From positions 1-64,000 of the forward strand of contig NZ_JADFBY010000004.1 of NCBI RefSeq assembly GCF_015223065.1: a stretch of DNA of 64,000 bases, read 5' to 3'. The position numbers and the translations under genes are program-made. Position 1 is the first letter of the stretch. The number at the start of each line of letters is the position of its first letter. This document shows, in pieces, positions 63,095 to 64,000 of the stretch. The DNA is from Mucilaginibacter sp. JRF (GTDB taxonomy: Bacteria; Bacteroidota; Bacteroidia; Sphingobacteriales; Sphingobacteriaceae). The notes beneath the pieces are model-generated. The model was not told the origin of the DNA. It ran no database searches and saw only the letters and a program-made list of their open reading frames with translations.

Positions 63095-63124
63095 CAACGT
63101 AATATGGTTTGGGGGTGATGGTAA

Positions 63125-64000
63125 TTAATTATAAACCTTTACCATAAACACGTAGTTACGCAGTTTTTTGATCTGCTGCGTGCGGCTTAAACCAGCAAGC
63201 CCGTTACGTGTATTCAGATTAAGCGGCTTCACCAATGAATCTGACGGTATGTTTTGAATAGCCTTTAATAAATAGCTCGATTTTTTAGCGAATGATAAGC
63301 TCTCGTAAGATGTTTGCTTACCGCTGATGATACCGATAAGGTTACCCTTATTATCCAGCAACGGACCACCGCTATTACCCGGACGAGCCAGTAATGATAA
63401 CTCATAAGCTGAACTATCACCGTTAAAACCGGCCGGTGAAGTTAAGGCGCCTTCGCTAAAGGCAATAACGTCAGCAGGGTAACCTACAGTGAATACTTCT
63501 TCGCCCAGGTCGCTTTTGGCGCGCTTAAAATTATATGGTACCGAGCCTAATGATTTGAATGATGCGTCGTTGATCTGCAAGAAAGCGATATCCTGCGCAG
63601 GTTCTGAGTAGATCACTTTGGCATGGAACGATTCGCCATCTACATTTTGTACGTAAACCGAATCAGCACCTTTAATTACGTGATAGTTAGTAACCAGGTA
63701 ACCATTTGAGGTAAGCGCGAAGCCCGTACCGCTGAACTTGCCCGGATTAACTATTGTTTTACCATCCTTAGATGATGATAATTGCTGCTTGATTTTATGG
63801 CTTTGCTCGTTAAGTAACAGTGTAGAAGTACGAACACTCGCTATCTCCTTTTTCAACTCAACATACGCGGTATCGTGCTTTTTAAAGCCACCGGTTAACA
63901 GCAACGTGGTCAACACCGCGAATATGGCGATAGATGCCGCCACAGATATTTTTGAATGGTGATGACGCCACAGGCTTACAATCCACGATGGTTTTATCAT
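63125..64000 (-). CDS. Membrane-anchored trypsin-like serine protease (HtrA-type), 5' end probably outside window
   Basis: At least 291 residues. A membrane helix (about 19-38) after HHHSKISVA anchors the chain; a coiled-coil stretch follows (44-75). The protease domain has catalytic H107 (TNYHVI), D137 (DIAFLQI) and S210 (ARPGNSGGPL). No PDZ domain follows. The frame reaches the window end exactly at an ATG codon, but relatives of this kind usually have an extra N-terminal cytoplasmic region, so the gene may continue beyond the window. The C-terminus ends shortly after the protease fold (NYVFMVKVYN). Confidence 0.85.
   Translation of the reverse strand: MIKPSWIVSLWRHHHSKISVAASIAIFAVLTTLLLTGGFKKHDTAYVELKKEIASVRTSTLLLNEQSHKIKQQLSSSKDGKTIVNPGKFSGTGFALTSNGYLVTNYHVIKGADSVYVQNVDGESFHAKVIYSEPAQDIAFLQINDASFKSLGSVPYNFKRAKSDLGEEVFTVGYPADVIAFSEGALTSPAGFNGDSSAYELSLLARPGNSGGPLLDNKGNLIGIISGKQTSYESLSFAKKSSYLLKAIQNIPSDSLVKPLNLNTRNGLAGLSRTQQIKKLRNYVFMVKVYN

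Overview
The window looks like a chromosomal segment of a Bacteroidota bacterium of the Sphingobacteriaceae type (Mucilaginibacter/Pedobacter-like). The reasons are SusC/SusD and other TonB-dependent transporters, many CKK/CSK-type lipoproteins, 7TM-DISM and M13 proteins, almost no Shine-Dalgarno sites, and recurrent TAnnTTTG -7 promoter boxes. Names are assigned by reading motifs only; no database search was possible.

Layout. 1-0.65 kb: an AT-rich DsbA-like gene. 0.9-7.7 kb: a tight operon of TonB-dependent receptor, DUF4876-type lipoprotein, outer-membrane barrel and di-heme peroxidase, with an inverted repeat at its promoter. 7.8-12.9 kb: small hypothetical genes, a probable 27-residue membrane peptide, a P-loop kinase-like protein, a PhnP-like hydrolase and a lipoprotein. 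13-17.7 kb: a glycolysis block (pfkA, a sugar-kinase-like gene with a ruined phosphate loop, gap) divergent from a Nudix-type regulator, then an intact BadF-type kinase. 18-30 kb: paired secreted proteins, surE, a lipid kinase, an ECF sigma factor with its membrane partner, mazG, mnmD, a persulfide-dioxygenase-like/rhodanese protein and an M13 peptidase, with several palindromic repeats between them. 30-45 kb: valS (carrying an in-frame repeat insertion), a hybrid histidine kinase, an HsdR_N-type protein, holA, EVE and DUF72 proteins, a TPR protein, ribE, a Nudix hydrolase, a LutA-like protein, an MFS carrier and two tandem 70-residue membrane proteins.

45.4-58.8 kb is the most striking part. 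A polysaccharide utilization locus runs on the minus strand: SusC, SusD, GH16, two GH30, a seven-heme cytochrome lipoprotein, GH5, and finally a 7TM-DISM receptor whose cytoplasmic tail carries a zinc ribbon and helix-turn-helix of the IS1595/ISXO2 transposase type with no transposase catalytic domain. The enzymes point to beta-1,3/1,6-glucan. The susC promoter matches the Bacteroidota consensus (TTTG, 21-base gap, TAnnTTTG), and a perfect 11-7-11 inverted repeat sits just upstream of its -33 box, a plausible operator. The membrane receptor with a transposase-derived DNA-binding tail is my best candidate for an undescribed regulatory system.

59-64 kb: a DUF481-type gene broken by one in-frame TGA, an aldo/keto reductase, a DAC-like putative sensor gene with a small follower, a YceH-type protein and a trypsin-like protease running off the end of the window. 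Across the window, several TAnnTTTG boxes lie only 4-8 bases before start codons (valS, ribE, the YceH-type gene, the 62129 gene, the 26024 gene), which suggests leaderless transcripts.
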